A stretch of 64,000 nt of DNA from Galaxea fascicularis (GCA_948470475.1 OX419345.1:2349001-2413000); one strand, 5' to 3'. Positions 34,986 to 47,873 are shown, numbered from the stretch's first letter. Notes: generated by a model not told the origin, from the letters alone. Made by a program: numbers and translations.

Positions 34986-36109
34986 AAAGAATTCCTCTGA
35001 CCCCTTCTCTGCTTCATAGTGGCTTTGAATTGTCATTTTCAGTTAATGCCATTTGGTGTGCATCGAGGAAAAAATAAATTTCAACTTTCATTTTTGGCTT
35101 CACCTTAATAGAAAATAGGGACAACAGCATAATTATCGGGTGAAATCTAGCCACGCATGCGACTGCAAACGCCACACACGCTAAGAACGTTTTGGTGACA
35201 TGTCACTTTTGTCTTGTCATGCAAGTCACATAGATATTTTACAGGTGCTTAGTGGAGGTGACCTGATTTCTTTCAATGGGTTTCAAACAGTCTGCTGGGT
35301 TGCGTTCCCATTATTTTGACTCGGTTTATCCCGGGCGCTGCCACATTGCTAATTAAAACAATAACATTTCATACAAAAAGAATTTGTAATTCAATTTTCA
35401 ATTTTCAAAACAACAAACTGCAACATTAATAACGTGGGTGGGGCTACTTTCACTGAAGGAATAACAAGGATGCAAGTTCCGAGTGGATCTTTTAATTGAG
35501 ATGTGTGAGAACGTAGCTCTGGCCCAGCAGAAATTGAAAACCTCATGTCTTTACAGGGTACAGTTTTAATGAAAGGCCTATAGTTACGCTGTATTGCTAA
35601 ATCTTAATTCTTTTAGCATTAGATGCATGCACCCCCATCCTCTTCTACCCTAAAACTCCAACGTTAAACGAGCTTTGTCTCATCCAACTCCACTATACCA
35701 AAGCAACGTCAGGACAATCCTTTGATGAATTGTCGTCCACTTAAAATCATCTCTCAATTTATGAGACAACAGAATAATACCTGTTCACTGAAACGTGTCA
35801 GAGCAGAAGTCACGACCACCAACTGTTATTGAGCTCCTTAGAGGGATCCTTTATTATATATTACAAAATCTTGCTCCTTGTTTATGAGCGACATTATTAG
35901 CCATCTAGGAGATGGTAGGATATAAAGCCAAATAAACATCCCTTCTTCACATTATTATGACATTTTTCTGTACATTTACCACAGCGGCTAACCAGAAAAC
36001 GTCTCTTGAGAGAAGAATAGCCTCACCCACCTGAAGCCTTCATTTACTCTGTAAACAAACAAAGACAGAGAAAAAGAACAAATACGGTGAATCTTCTGTT
36101 CAATGTTTT

Positions 36110-36238
36110 GTGGTAGAGTGGCGATTGTGGTGACGGTTTTTGTTGTTGTTGCTGTTGTGGTGGTGGCGGTGATGATGACGATGATGATAATGGTAGTGGC
36201 GATGGTGGTGCCAATGGTAGTGGTGATGGTGGTGGTGG

Positions 36239-36280
<42 letters not shown>

Positions 36281-36300
36281 CAATGACAGTGACAGCTAAG
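36110..36300. repeat. GTG/ATG trinucleotide microsatellite
   Basis: Mixed GTG, GTT and GAT/ATG triplets, ending in about 13 uninterrupted ATG units at 36238-36280. Long poly-Ser, poly-His and poly-Met frames here are produced by the repeat alone. Confidence 0.9.
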
Positions 36301-36519
36301 GGTGATGGTGACAGTGATGGTGATAAAGATGGCAGACATTTTAAGGACCTTACACCATCGAAAACAAGTTTGAAACCAATCAGCTTTCAAATAAAAACCA
36401 ACAAACTGATCCAGATTTCCGTCACAGTCACTTTAAGACTCAAATCTTTCTAGCCGAGCACAGATGCTCTACTAATTTAGGAGACTATATAACTAATGAA
36501 CTCTAAATCAACTTAAATA

Positions 36520-36665
36520 AAATCAAATCAAATATTGGTCTTTGAGGAGAGGGGAAAACCAGAGTACTCGGAGAAAAACCCCTCGGAGCAGAGTAGAGAA
36601 CTAACAAACTCAGCCCACTTATGACGCCGAGTCACGGAATCGAACCCGGGAAACAATGGCCAGGG
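36520..36665 (+). mobile_element. SINE-like repeat, copy 1
   Basis: Begins with CAAATCAAATC, then ATTGGTCTTTGAGGAGAGGG, a block ending GAAAACCAGAGTAC, and then GTCACGGAATCGAACCCGGG. On the - strand that last block is a B box, GGTTCGATTCC. The same CAAATC...GAAAACCAGAGTACC start recurs at 40945-41005. Confidence 0.7.
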
Positions 36666-36737
36666 TAAGGCGAGAACTCCCTCGCCAATCCTAATCTTTC
36701 CTTTACGGCAGAATGATAGAGTAATACTTACAAACTT

Positions 36738-39700
36738 TCATAGGCGGTACAAATTTAACTGATCCTGCATGGCAATGGCAATCATATCACGATCAGCCTA
36801 AACACAAGAAACAATCAACAAAGTAGTGGCAAATACGTATAATAAAGCAATCTTGGTCACGGTGGAATCTTTGTCTTGACAGAAAAACGAAACGAAAAAA
36901 TAAAGCCTATTTTTCCGAAGTACTTCATTTTTGCCCGAAATTGCGGAAACAGAGCGTCGCACAACACGCACTGATCGGTTAGGCAATTACCCTAAATGTT
37001 AATACCAGCTAAAGTAAGGGACTGCCACAAACAGCACTTGAAAAAAATCGTTGAACAGATTTCAGAAAAATGGTTACCAACACGTAGTTTGAAATAGTGT
37101 TTCCGACATAGATATTTCACCTTTCTAGATTATTTGTTTTATCCTCGTCTTTTTTTTTTTTTTTTCACTTTGAAGAAGCAGCCAAATTGTGAGTGATTCT
37201 TAGTCATTGTCTGGTCTTATCACGTTAACGTTGGGTGTTCGAATAAACCTGAGGGTCACGGGCCTTGAATCATGCCTACAGCTTTGGTATATTGCTGCAA
37301 ACATTTAAACATTAAAGTTAGATGTGAGTTGTCTGTGAGAGAAGCTGCGCTGAGCCATTTGATTGAAAACAAAGACTAAATCGACACAGTTTCAGACATT
37401 GGCAGAAGCGGTGAGCGATTTAACAGAAGGTCGCAATTTACGAAAAGAAAGTGCTACTTTAAAAAAAATTCATAATCCTGGTATTTATTGCGTTCAACGA
37501 AGTGGAACGCAAGCCTAATTTTGGCCTGTGGCTTTCAGGAGTTGGTATGCCTGTGTAAGGTTATATTCTGGAAAATCCACATTCCTTTAAGGACACCAAA
37601 ATGGCCGCCCCGCTTGATTTTTGCAGGGGTATGTCACGGCCAGTAAACTGGCAACGCAATTAAGATATGTGAGACATGTGATGTGACAAACATGTGAACA
37701 TGTGAGCAGGCTATGTGAACTTCGGACTTTCTTTCCATGTGCTCTCGATACCTCAGCAGCGTTGGATTTAGTCAAGGATTTACTGTATGCTTTGCGTGGA
37801 ACTTTGAGGCTGGGTAAGTATTATATTGACTAGTCCTGTCGAGTATGATGTTATTTAAACGTTGGTTCGAATTTTCTTTGATTCCTGCAGACGTTGTAGC
37901 TGAGCGCGTTTAACATCCAGCGCTGGACTGACAACACAGAACACGCTGGAGTGGTAAACAATTCCGACAGATTTCGATAAATGTTAACCTCAAAGTAGCC
38001 TGCGAACAAGCTCCTGGTGAGCCCGAACGAACGTTTAAATAACATCATACTCGAAAGGACTATTCAATATAAAACTTACCCAGCCTCAAAGTTCCACGGC
38101 AAAACATACAGTAAGTCCCTCTAACATTGAACGCACTCTAGAATCTGTGATTACTGCTAGTAATACAATTAATTTCACAAGTTTCTCCACCTTGCTAATG
38201 AGGCCGCATCTGATCAAATCATCAGCCATGTCAATGCCTTTGTCGCCTGCAAGATATTAATTGCGATTTTTTTTTTTGACATTACATTAACATTCTTCCA
38301 GAATAACATTACATAGTTAACCCCGTCCCAAACCCCCAGGGCTAGGAAGGGGAGGAGAAAAAAGGGGGGGGGGGAGGAGAGATAGAAAGGGCGGAGGAGG
38401 AGGAGGAACTTAGAGGCGTCTGAAATTCTAAATAAATACCCATCACATTCACCTCGTGCTGACTTAGAACTCAGCAAAACCAATGTTACGTTACGCTCTA
38501 AACCGTGCTCGTGTTGCTATAATCGCAGAAAACATACCAGGGCGTAGATCGCACATAAGATGTCTATTCATCTTGTCATCCAACTTGAGCAGTAATTCCA
38601 ACTATGAAACAAAATGGAAAGATTTTACATCAACCTTACATTTACTAAGTGCAATGCAGCCATGTTAAATTGAGCAGATCTTTTTACGTCCTTTCATTAG
38701 TGCCAGCAGAAAATAGTAAAAAACATTTAATGTCAGTTTACTGACCACAGACACAATCTTTTAAAACAACCACTATTTCTCAATTTTCATGAACCTGAAG
38801 ACATAATTTATTTTGGGTGCATAAAAAGATGCCATATTCACGTTAAAGCGCCCCTTAAAGATGAGAAACAATTAAGAAACCACCAGTCCAACTTGCTCCA
38901 CTGCATTTTTCGATACTTACTTGGTCTTGTTGCTTCCCGTCGCCAGCGTCTTGGGGTTTTAGCTTGATTTGACATTTATTAATAATGGCCTATCAAAAGC
39001 AAAACAGAAAGAGAGACAATCAAATGGCCATGTATATCAAAATATGTCAAATTTCAATTTTTGCTGCATTACGTCATTTTCGCGCGCCAGTCGCAACTGG
39101 TTTTGGTTTTGCTTCTCATTGGTTGAAAAAGTGGCGCGAGTTTTGTCAACCAATCACAGAGCGAAGGAAAGCAAACCCTAAGCGCTCTATATGACCCGCG
39201 GATCGTTGCTGTTGTATACGAAAAGAAAGCCAAGCTAAGCTACGTTCGCATTTGGCATGATCTAGAACACCCTAAAGACGATTTGATTTCTCATTCTCGA
39301 AATGAATGTGGCAGTGGAAAAGCTTTGAGAATTGTCTCTTGCAAGTTGTGTGACACTGGCCAACATTTTTATAGTCAGCTGTCAAAAAAACAACTGTACT
39401 GAGTAGCATTGCCCTGTCTGCCAGCACCTTAAAAACAATGATCAACGGGTCGCTTACCCTCCTGGTTTCTTCATTATAACGGTCATCATTCTCACTGACT
39501 ACCGACTCAACGCCTTCAGGGGACGTCGGCCTGTAGAATAAAGCCAACATAGCAACATATGGGAATATTCTTGGGCTCGGGAGTGAATAAACTGATTCCC
39601 CATGGAAAGCAGTGCGCCTCGAAGAAACCCTCACAAGCCTTATCTATATTTTCAGACACTTTCCAACTATGAGAACATGGTCCTGGTAAAGGTACTCACT

Positions 39701-42700
39701 CTGAAGAAAACAGACTGTAGATGGCGCAAAAACGAGACAAACTCTGTACATTGTTACACATGTATAACAATAATTTTGCTTGTAGCGATACTTTTGAAGG
39801 GTGATCAATGATTTTTTTCTTGAGACTACTGTCCAAAGTTCTGGATCCTCGGGGATATACGACTGTAGGCTAATTCTCCAATGGCAATGCGTTCAAAACT
39901 TCAACACAAGCCCTTCTTCTCTCCTGAAGGCATTGTTATCTGCCCGGAGGGGGAGGGGGGCGGGGGGGTGAATACTCCCCTATATAAGCTATATAGGTAT
40001 GTGCCACCCCCGCCGGTATGGTTTTTGAGCTGTTGGTATAGATTTTGGCCATTATGATCTTAAATCGGGTATCGTTTTCAAGGGAACAACAAGAGCGTAT
40101 AAACGTATTTGTCTTTTCAACTCCAAATGAATAATAGAAAAAGAAGTAACCAAAATACATCATTTGAGCTGAATTTTTCCAATTCTTGGCTTTGGCACTG
40201 ATGCAAAGCTTAATTACGCTACAACAAAGCCTGCATGAAAATTTGTAACCGCAACGTCCGGTCTGAAAACGGGCATGGATTTTACAGCCAGGTCTGAAAA
40301 CGGGTGTGGAAAATGGCATATTTTGGTCTGAAATTGGGTCAGGATTGGAGAATGGGGCGGCATACCCTTACCAAGAATTCCACGGAGTGCCCCCCCCCCC
40401 CCCTTAGGGGTTTCATCATCGTCATCGTCATCATTACATTGCTCTTACAAACCTCTGTCTTGGTCTCGACTCTTTTCTTTTCTGCATCCCAGTCAGTGGA
40501 AAGAGACCGTTTCTACAAAACAATGGTTTACAACGATACACTCAAAAAACCGAGTAACAAAATGAATGCATAACTATGCACACTTATTGGTCATTCCGGA
40601 GTTGTGCAGGGAACTAAGGCGAATTTGAAGTAATCGATAAATTGGCACCACATGGAACGTACCGTCGAGTTTGGTCATTTGACCAAGTTTTATTCTCTTA
40701 GCTTGAACAGAGAACAAGATTTGGACTTTAAAACATCGTTCAAAATCCATACAAACGTCTCTAAATTTGTGACAGCATCCCCCATCCGTCTTTTGATAAT
40801 TTTCTTAATAATAACAATAATAATTATAATTTTTATTACAATAATAATTTATTACTTGTTCGGCATAAATTAGCATATGAATATGATCAGATGTGCCTTA
40901 CAGAGAAAGCTTTATAATAATTCTAAATTGTTTACAATTCTAAATCAAATCAAATCAAATCAAATGTTGGTTTTGGGGGAGTGGGGAAAACCAGAGTACC
41001 TATAACATTAACACAATCTCCTGCCAATAATACTGGTGTACCCTACACCTATTAATGGAATTTACAATAACCTCACCTCACTTCTTCCAAATACTTTTCT
41101 AATTCCAGTGCTGGAGATTTACCTCTTCTACAAAATTATGACAACAAAGATTGCAAAAGTCAACATGGTGAGAACTAATCAGAAATAGTGTTTTCTCTGG
41201 AGTGCATCAGAAACACTTTTTGGCTGAAAAACGTCAAAAGAAAAACACCAAAAACTGATCAAATATGTGCACACATTTTCGGGTTAGGATTACGAGCTAC
41301 AAGAATCAAAGAAATTTAAAACAATGGTAACCTAAGTACCCGTAATTTTCCCTCTTGGCCCCTCAATCTTAGGTTTAAAGAGTCTTTAAGGCTCTAAAAG
41401 GAAAATTTGATGGTAAAATCTACTTACATGGTTTTGTTTTGTTCTTGAATGAACTACAAACAACCTTTTTTCTGGCTGCATGAGAACTGTCTATTAAACA
41501 GTGTGCACGTTAAAAAGGGGGGCAAATTGCAGAGGCCATCGAGTCTTATAATTGTTATCACTAAGTTACAAATGATTCATAGCAAGGCAAGGATTTTATT
41601 GTGCTCACACACTAGGGCATGCAAGCCTTGTCGAGTAACCAATAATAACCACAAGTTATTTGTTATACAGTATACTGACCCAAGGAGTGGTCTATGTAAT
41701 GTTTAAAAAATGAGCAGCAGTGTATAAAACACATCTGTAAGCTTTTTGAACAGTTTCAAACATTTTTCTGATAGATCTATTCATTTGTAGAATAATTATT
41801 GTTGGGTTCATTATTATTTTTTCAGATACAATCGGTTGTAAAATTTAGCTGGGTCTATATCAGATTTAGCCATGTATATCATATATAAAGACACTTGTTA
41901 CACATTAATTTCTTTTGTATTTCCTTCTTGAATTATTAATGAGTTTTTGAAAACAATTTATTATTATTTTACATTTCTGCAAGTCCTCTATGTTTCCTCA
42001 AATGAATTCAAAACACCTACATAACAGTATTTCGTTTACATCATGTGTTGAAGCATGAAGTCATTATTCCTCTTACTTCCAAGTATTCTCATTTCCATCA
42101 CTGTGTTTAATAACTGCAAGAACAGTTTCTGGAGTAGTGTCTTCACGATTGTCAGGGGGGGAAACTAAAACAAACAAACACAAGCAATGATAATGCCAGA
42201 AACATGTTATTACCGACAGATTTGTGTTTGAAGCTTCAATTTTTAATGTAGCTTTGTGCTCAAACAGTGAAATAATTATATTAAATATTCATGATAATAA
42301 TATTGTATTCGGCTATCGGTAAACATCTTTTAGACGTGCATGGTGACAAAAATCTTCTTAATGAGGGCCAATTTCGCATTCTCAGGAAATGCCATGGGAA
42401 ATTTGACTGCCTCATTTATGAGATGCTATTTATCAAAGAACTGAGGCCCAGCCTTAACACACGACTCCATTAGTGCTAAACTCTTTGTTTAGCTTGTAGC
42501 ATATTTTTATGTTACCTTTCCTTTTTAATGAACTATTGTTTTTCTTGTATTTAAAGAATATTCATACTGCTTCTTTTCACTTGATAATGACGTCTGTGAA
42601 CATCGAAACGTTGTGTATTTTTAACTGTTTTTAAAAATTTCTTAAATGTTTTTAAGAAAAGTTTTTTTTTGCAATTTTTTATAGCTAAATGTTTTAAGAA

Positions 42701-45700
42701 GTCACTTCTTTTTAATAATATTGTGACATTTTAAAGCCACTTTACCATCACTATCCACCATGCAATGAGCAGCCATTAACTTGAGGGAATGAACCTAGGA
42801 TACACAATAACCTGCTATTAATGACAAAATACAACATAAGGTTTCAGACATAATAATTGGTTAGCTGTATTGCTCAGGATTCAATATAAAGTCGCACTAC
42901 TGATGTTTTAACACTGTCCCCAACTATCTTTAAAGATTTAGTTAACCCATATATATATATACACACATATATATATATATACAAACTTGATTTACGTTAT
43001 AACATGTGCAGGATGTGGACATAATTATAGAGGAGAAATGGGTGATGTCCTGAGAAATAGAGTGACAGTTCATAAACAGCAAATTAGAGACTCGCAAACA
43101 CATATCATGGGAGACAGTAAGCATATTGACCTCAGTTCACTATCTTTCCATTTTACAAGATACTCAGCCCCTCAGAGGGCATGAGAAAGAACAAAGAGAG
43201 GTTTTTTTTTTTTTGAAGTATAAACCCGTTTTTAATGATTTGAAATTACGCTAATTGCTAATTGCTGGTCTTAGAACTTCACAGCTGCAACACATTTGAT
43301 TGTAGAGCACTCTTGGATTATGTCTTGTGGCTGTAAATCCAGTAAATAAATCACCATCCAGTAAATAAAATAGTTACACTGATATCCTCTGGATAATGAC
43401 TAACTGCCAGATAAAGTTATCTACTCTGCAACCAACTGGGGTCTGGACAATAGGATGAAGAGATGGGTCATATTGGAAGGAGATACAACATACACTACCT
43501 CAAATAAACTCGGATGTAGCAGCAAATCTCTTGCCGTAGGTCTTTCCGCAGGATTTTCTGCTAAACATCTCCGTATGAAATCCTGTTGATGTGATGAAAA
43601 AGAGTTCTCTCAAGGGAACATTTACCACACATTTCCTGCTCATGCCCTTGGAGATGCTAATTGCAATTTGTCAGCAAATGACATCAAGATATCATCATTA
43701 AATTCATCCAGTATACCTTTTGAAGTGGTTGTTCCAATCCTTCAATGGCCCTTTGGATATTTTCCCGTAACACAGGACCATCTGTATCGTGCAGTTCCAA
43801 TGCTGCCATCTACAAGACAACAAGACAACAACACTGTACATTAACCATCTGTATCATGCTTAAGGAAAAGAGGACACCAGATACCCGTACGTCCTACCTA
43901 ATGTTCATACTAAGTGTTTTACAGGGAACCTCCACTTTTATGACAAATTGACACTAAATTGTTGGAAATGATTACTAGATTCCAGAATTTACTTGAAAAT
44001 GTGGATCCAAAATAAATTATATTTTAAGTGTACAAAAAACTTGGGTTTTAATAAACAGCTGTTACCTCAAGAGCACACACTCCAAATGCATAAATATCAG
44101 CTGCACAGTCAATTACATGTCCTGGTTTTCCTGTGGAGAAAGTTGACAAAAATTTAAACATAATGAGCTGTGAGGATCTTAACTTGAATCTCAACTTGGA
44201 CAGTCGATCTTTTCATCATAGTCTTTACTTCTTGTATTCAAGGACAAAAAAAAACTGAGAAAGGGTCATCTAGCAAGCCTCAGTACATACCATATTCTGG
44301 TGCAATAAAGTGCATGTTACGTCTCTCTTCCCGGTAAGTCTTAACATGATTATGAATTGTGTCAGGAGCAACTGGTGACAAGAAATTTAAACCAGATTAG
44401 TTATATCACTTGGGAACGCAAGTGTTTTATTATTTTTTTAAAACACACACATCAACCATGTCTAATACTGCAAAGTGCTTTAATTTGGATATTTCCATAA
44501 GTATTTCAATAAGTATTACTTATTGATTATGTACATTTGTCTTAGTGGAATGCTTAAATCCCTTGACAAGACATTCTGTGTAAAAGAAACTTACGCCTGT
44601 TTCACACACTGTGCTACTGCCATGTTGAACTGAATTCATAAATTATAAATACATTTTAAAAGTCAGCAAAACTGGTTTGTTATGGTTTGACACATGTTTA
44701 CAACAACAGCTTTTAATTCGGCTGAATTTAATTTGATGTCTGAAACCAAGTTGTGCTGGATTCATGCTACAGTCCAGCCAGCTATGCACAGCAGTAGCAC
44801 GATGTTTGGAAACGGCCCTTAATGTCATCAATGAACACAAATAAAGGCTAACAAACTAATGAACATACATGTACACCTAGAAGAAACTTCTCTAGATCAG
44901 CTGTAAGCCTACTTCATATGATTTATTTACAACAAGCATGTAACACTGAGTTAACCATCTAACTGTTGGTACAGGTACCTGTATGCTATCCTAATTGACC
45001 TAATTTCCCAGGGAGGGGGGGGGACTCACATCTGAAAGGGGTGGGGATGCTCATCATCTTGCCTAGGGGTGTAACTTTTGGATTTTGGTCTCAGTTAGGG
45101 TGCTCTGCGGCAAAATGCCATTATATTCAGCTGTGAAGGTCTCATTTAGGATTGCACAAGAATGAGCAAATATGATGAACTGAAGATTTTTGACGATGCT
45201 TTTAAAAACTACTTATGGGTTAAAGTATTTGATGATAATGTCTCTACTGTCATCAAAAGTCATGGTATTTTTCATTTGTCTGTGTTTAAACATGGTCTCT
45301 TTTAGGGGTCAAAAAAGATTGGGCCATGCCCAGATTGGTCTCCTTTAGGGATTCAATTCAAACCACTTTCATATGCAAGTCCCCCCCCCCCCTGCCAGAG
45401 TCTAATTTACACTATTTATAGTAAGTTGAACTGACCTGAACCTATTTTGATGAGGCCATTGTGCTGAATGAATATTGTGTCACAGGACAAGTTGCCATGC
45501 ACAATGGGTGTTTCACATCCATGGAGATAGCTGCAAGATGACAGCAAATCACAAGGTTGTCAAATAGCTAAACCGTCTAGCTGACAATTGATTAGGACAA
45601 ACATGTACCATCAGTCTGAACACAGGACTCCACTAAAACAGACTTCCTACCAGCTTATGATTTTAGGTCCAGATTACCTTAAAGCTGACAAAATCTGCCG

Positions 45701-47873
45701 TAACCATTTTTTCCAAACCTGGTGAACGTAAACAAAATTTTACAAAAGATACTAGACTTAAAACTATTACACAAAAAATATACAGTACTATGTGGTTTAC
45801 CAAATAAATCAAAGAATCAAAACAATAATATATCATTATAAACCTTTTCATTTAATGTTTTGTAGTTACTCTTCCGCGTCTTCTTCAGAAACTGTTTCAG
45901 AGAGCCAGAAGTCATATATTCAGTGATAAATATGACGCGGGGTGTTTCAGAGCGGGCATCAGTCCAGAACTTGTGAAATTTCACAATATTTGCATGCTAT
46001 TAAAGAGAAGAAACAATGTAAGGGTTAAGTCTGTGAATAGTATTAATGTTAACACCTGAAAATGGAAGCATTAAAATACAGTATACTCACATCTAACTGA
46101 ATTAGGTTTTCAAAGACAGCCCTCACAGATTCCTGAAAAAGAATAAAGTGTCTCAACATTAATACATGTGTATCTCAGAGATTCTGACCAATCAGCATGT
46201 TGGCAACTTCATGGAGATCAGGCAGTATAGACAAGTGCTATAGCCATTGATGCACATTCAATCTGGGTCTTTAAAAAGTACTGCTTTGTGTTCACATTAT
46301 CAACTCTGTTGATAAAAACCATTGTGTACCGAAATGTCTCACTCCTTCAATCCTGAGCAAACCACTGAAACAATATTTTGAAAATGGTATTATGTTAATA
46401 ATCATTATTGTTCAAGTGTACATATAGAACCATTTTCTTGTCACTTTTCATCATTATTCTTTCAAAACAAAATTTCAGGAAATTGGTTAAATGTTTAGCA
46501 TGTAATGGTATCTTGTGCCCTGTAGCACTCTCAGGCATTAAGGATTAGCTGTAAACAGCAACCCAGGGTTGTTGCTAGGCCCTGGCTGCCGGCAAAATCC
46601 GCCAGCTGAGAAAGAGGTGATTGCCAGCTGGATCTTGGCTGGCGAACACACAGTAACCCACCCCCATTTCGGCTTTAGTTGGATCAACTGCTACCTAAAC
46701 CAGTTGAGAAATTTCTTAGCTACAACCCTGGCAACCAATAGTAGTATTGTTGCTTTCAGCTCTACCCCCAGCTGGGGGCAGAAACCGTCTTATTAGGTGC
46801 TCTGAAATTGGAGAAAAGCAATGCAAGGGTACATACCTCTTGGCTTTTAAAATATTTCCTTTCTGAAAACTGTACTTCATTCCAAACCACTTCAACACCT
46901 TCCTCGGTGTCCATAGCCAGAAACGAGTGATCAATGCCTGGGACATCTCGCTGCATCACCTGTTGGCATCAATCATCACAACAATTTTAAAAATAATGAC
47001 AACAAACATGAAATTGGCTCTGGCTTATCAGCAGCTATGCGACATGAAGACCGTGCAGGGGGACAGAGGGGCATAGAACATCACACCTACTCCTTAGTCT
47101 GTGATTCCCACATCTTTGAGCTGATTCTGTTGGAATGTACTCACTACTGGATCATGCAAAAGTGCTATTGTTTTCCATTTCCGGCCATGTTCAGAACCCT
47201 GGTTTTCTCTTTCCCATCTCCTTTCTTCCATTCAGGGTCATTTCACTCCCACTTTACCTCTGTTTTTCTCCATCCCTACCCCTCCCCCCAAACAGCACCT
47301 CTCCACCAAAACTCTCTTCCCCAACTCTCCCGTGTGAAGCAAAGTATAATTATGACAATGAACACTTTTGTTATTCAGTAAAATGGAAATAAGTGGCCAG
47401 GCATTCTGAGTTTTAGCCCAGAATCTTTTCTCTGCTCTTGATACATTTCATCTTGTAAAAGATGGAGCCTGAATTTGGCACTGTGCTAACAGCTTTACCC
47501 CTTGTTTCTTTCAAACTTGCTGTTCTGACCCCATGTCATCTCGCAGAGGAGCGATATTGCAATTTTTAAACCACAGATACTTAGCCACGTCTTACATTCT
47601 CTCAAGATAAACCAGCACCATTCATGCATTTCTGCATATACGTACATTACTAACAGACTAGTTTCATTCCCTTTATTTCCCCTGTTTTCTTTCTCGCAAA
47701 AAAGTGTGAACGACTTAGAAACACGCCGAACTGAGCAGGCTCACCTCTTGTCGTCGCTTCTCCCATCTCCCACAAGGACTTTGCTCCACAACATCATCAA
47801 CATCATCATCACTTTCATCTCCAGAATGCTCCTGTTGAACTTCCATTTTTCCAAGGGCAATATTACCGGCCAT
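36738..47873 (-). CDS. NRBP1: NRBP1-like pseudokinase (nuclear receptor-binding protein family), multi-exon
   Basis: Read on the - strand, these coding exons splice in frame: 47745-47873, 46837-46959, 46091-46132, 45844-45996, 45678-45718, 45436-45530, 44291-44371, 44066-44130, 43717-43809, 43499-43582, 42746-42794, 42077-42164, 41077-41127, 39458-39530, 38538-38601, 38191-38246 and 36738-36797 (stop TGA). That is about 448 residues, against roughly 535 in human NRBP1. Recognition is by near-identical blocks: 'ESPCGRWEKRR'-type N-terminus, 'VPGIDHSFLAMDTEEGVEVV', 'VRAVFENLIQL', 'RVIFITEYMTSGSLKQFL', 'HGNLSCDTIFIQHNGLIKIG', 'APEYG', and a C-terminal 'LLKLDDKMNRHL'. The kinase fold lacks the usual HRD (HGN) and DFG (IGS), so it is a pseudokinase. 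In other animals NRBPs act as scaffolds in vesicle trafficking and ubiquitin-ligase substrate selection. One or two exons equivalent to the 'NGIYPLTAF' and 'VLMQCN' segments were not located. A possible 42-bp phase-0 exon near 38918-38960 is unconfirmed. Confidence 0.9.
37780..38114. mobile_element. 335-bp inverted-repeat element in an NRBP1-like intron
   Basis: Arms of about 91 bp, 37780-37870 and 38024-38114, match in inverted orientation (TTTACTGTATG...CTTTGAGGCTGGGTAAGT... against its complement) with a ~150-bp centre. No transposase frame. It lies in the last intron, between coding exons 38191-38246 and 36738-36797. Confidence 0.8.
39075..39185 (-). repeat. Dispersed repeat copy 3 ('TGATTGG' family), reverse orientation
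   Basis: Contains the complement of the copy at 2668: 'GCTTCTCATTGGTTGAAAAA' and 'GTTTTGTCAACCAATCACAG'. It shows the uninterrupted CCAATGAGAAGC site where the MITE sits in copy 2. Confidence 0.6.
39945..40406. mobile_element. G-run/C-run-terminated repeat, copy 1
   Basis: The left end (G-run, GTGAATACTCCCCTATATAA, ...GGTATGTGCCACCCC) is mirrored by the right end (GGCGGCATACCC...GAGTG followed by a C-run). The same end pattern occurs at 45009-45394 and 54400-54952. Confidence 0.6.
40586..40776 (+). repeat. Single-arm relative of the foldback repeat at 60238
   Basis: Shares in order 'GCAGGGAACT', 'GAAGTAATCGATAAATTG', 'TTTGGTCATTTGACCAAGTT', 'GAACAGAGAACAAG' and 'AAAATCCATACAAACGTCTC' with the left arm at 60238-60424. 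Confidence 0.7.
40945..41010 (+). mobile_element. SINE-like repeat, truncated copy 2
   Basis: Four tandem AAATC units followed by 'GTTGGTTTTGGGGGAGTGGG' and 'GAAAACCAGAGTACC', as in the copy at 36520. It stops before the tRNA-like part. It lies beside NRBP1-like exon 41077-41127. Confidence 0.65.
42291..42660 (+). pseudogene. Penelope-like retroelement remnant, C-terminal endonuclease part
   Basis: The + strand frame 42291-42473 gives 'RILRKCHGKFDCLIYEMLFI' and 'KELRPSLN', the end of the GIY-YIG endonuclease of Penelope-like elements. The following 'TAATGACGTCTGTGAACATC' and 'GAAACGTTGTG' resemble the usual 3' end. It sits antisense in an NRBP1-like intron. Confidence 0.75.
42938..42984. repeat. 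(AT)n/(AC)n microsatellite
   Basis: Alternating AT and AC dinucleotides directly left of the second Penelope-like fragment. Confidence 0.85.
42987..43165 (+). pseudogene. Penelope-like retroelement remnant, GIY-YIG start
   Basis: The frame gives 'MIYVITCAGCGHNYRGEMGD' and 'LRNRVTVHKQQIRD', the GIY-YIG region of Penelope-like elements, with the YIG changed (NYRGE). It is out of order relative to the C-terminal part at 42291, so the two come from different copies or a rearrangement. An exon of the NRBP1-like gene (42746-42794) lies between them. Confidence 0.75.
45009..45394. mobile_element. G-run/C-run-terminated repeat, copy 2
   Basis: Imperfect terminal inverted repeats: CAGGGA followed by a G-run and ACTCACATCTGAAAGGGGT on the left; the complement of CAGGG, G-run, ACTTGCATATGAAAGTGGT on the right. 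Length about 386 bp. No target duplication was found. Confidence 0.65.

Larger units (their letters stand above)
32615..36737. other. Gene-poor stretch right of the LRAT-like gene
   Basis: It holds the CCGGTT minisatellite (34590-34985), a GTG/ATG microsatellite (36110-36300) and a SINE-like copy (36520-36665). The LRAT-like 3'UTR should occupy its first part. No coding exon was recognised. Confidence 0.5.

Noticed and set aside
36044..36453. Long frames rich in Ser, His, Met and Val on both strands
   Set aside because: They are produced by the GTG/ATG microsatellite and have no splice or family support.
47037..47392. Two overlapping frames in an NRBP1-like intron
   Set aside because: Pyrimidine-rich low complexity on the opposite strand of the gene, with no family resemblance.
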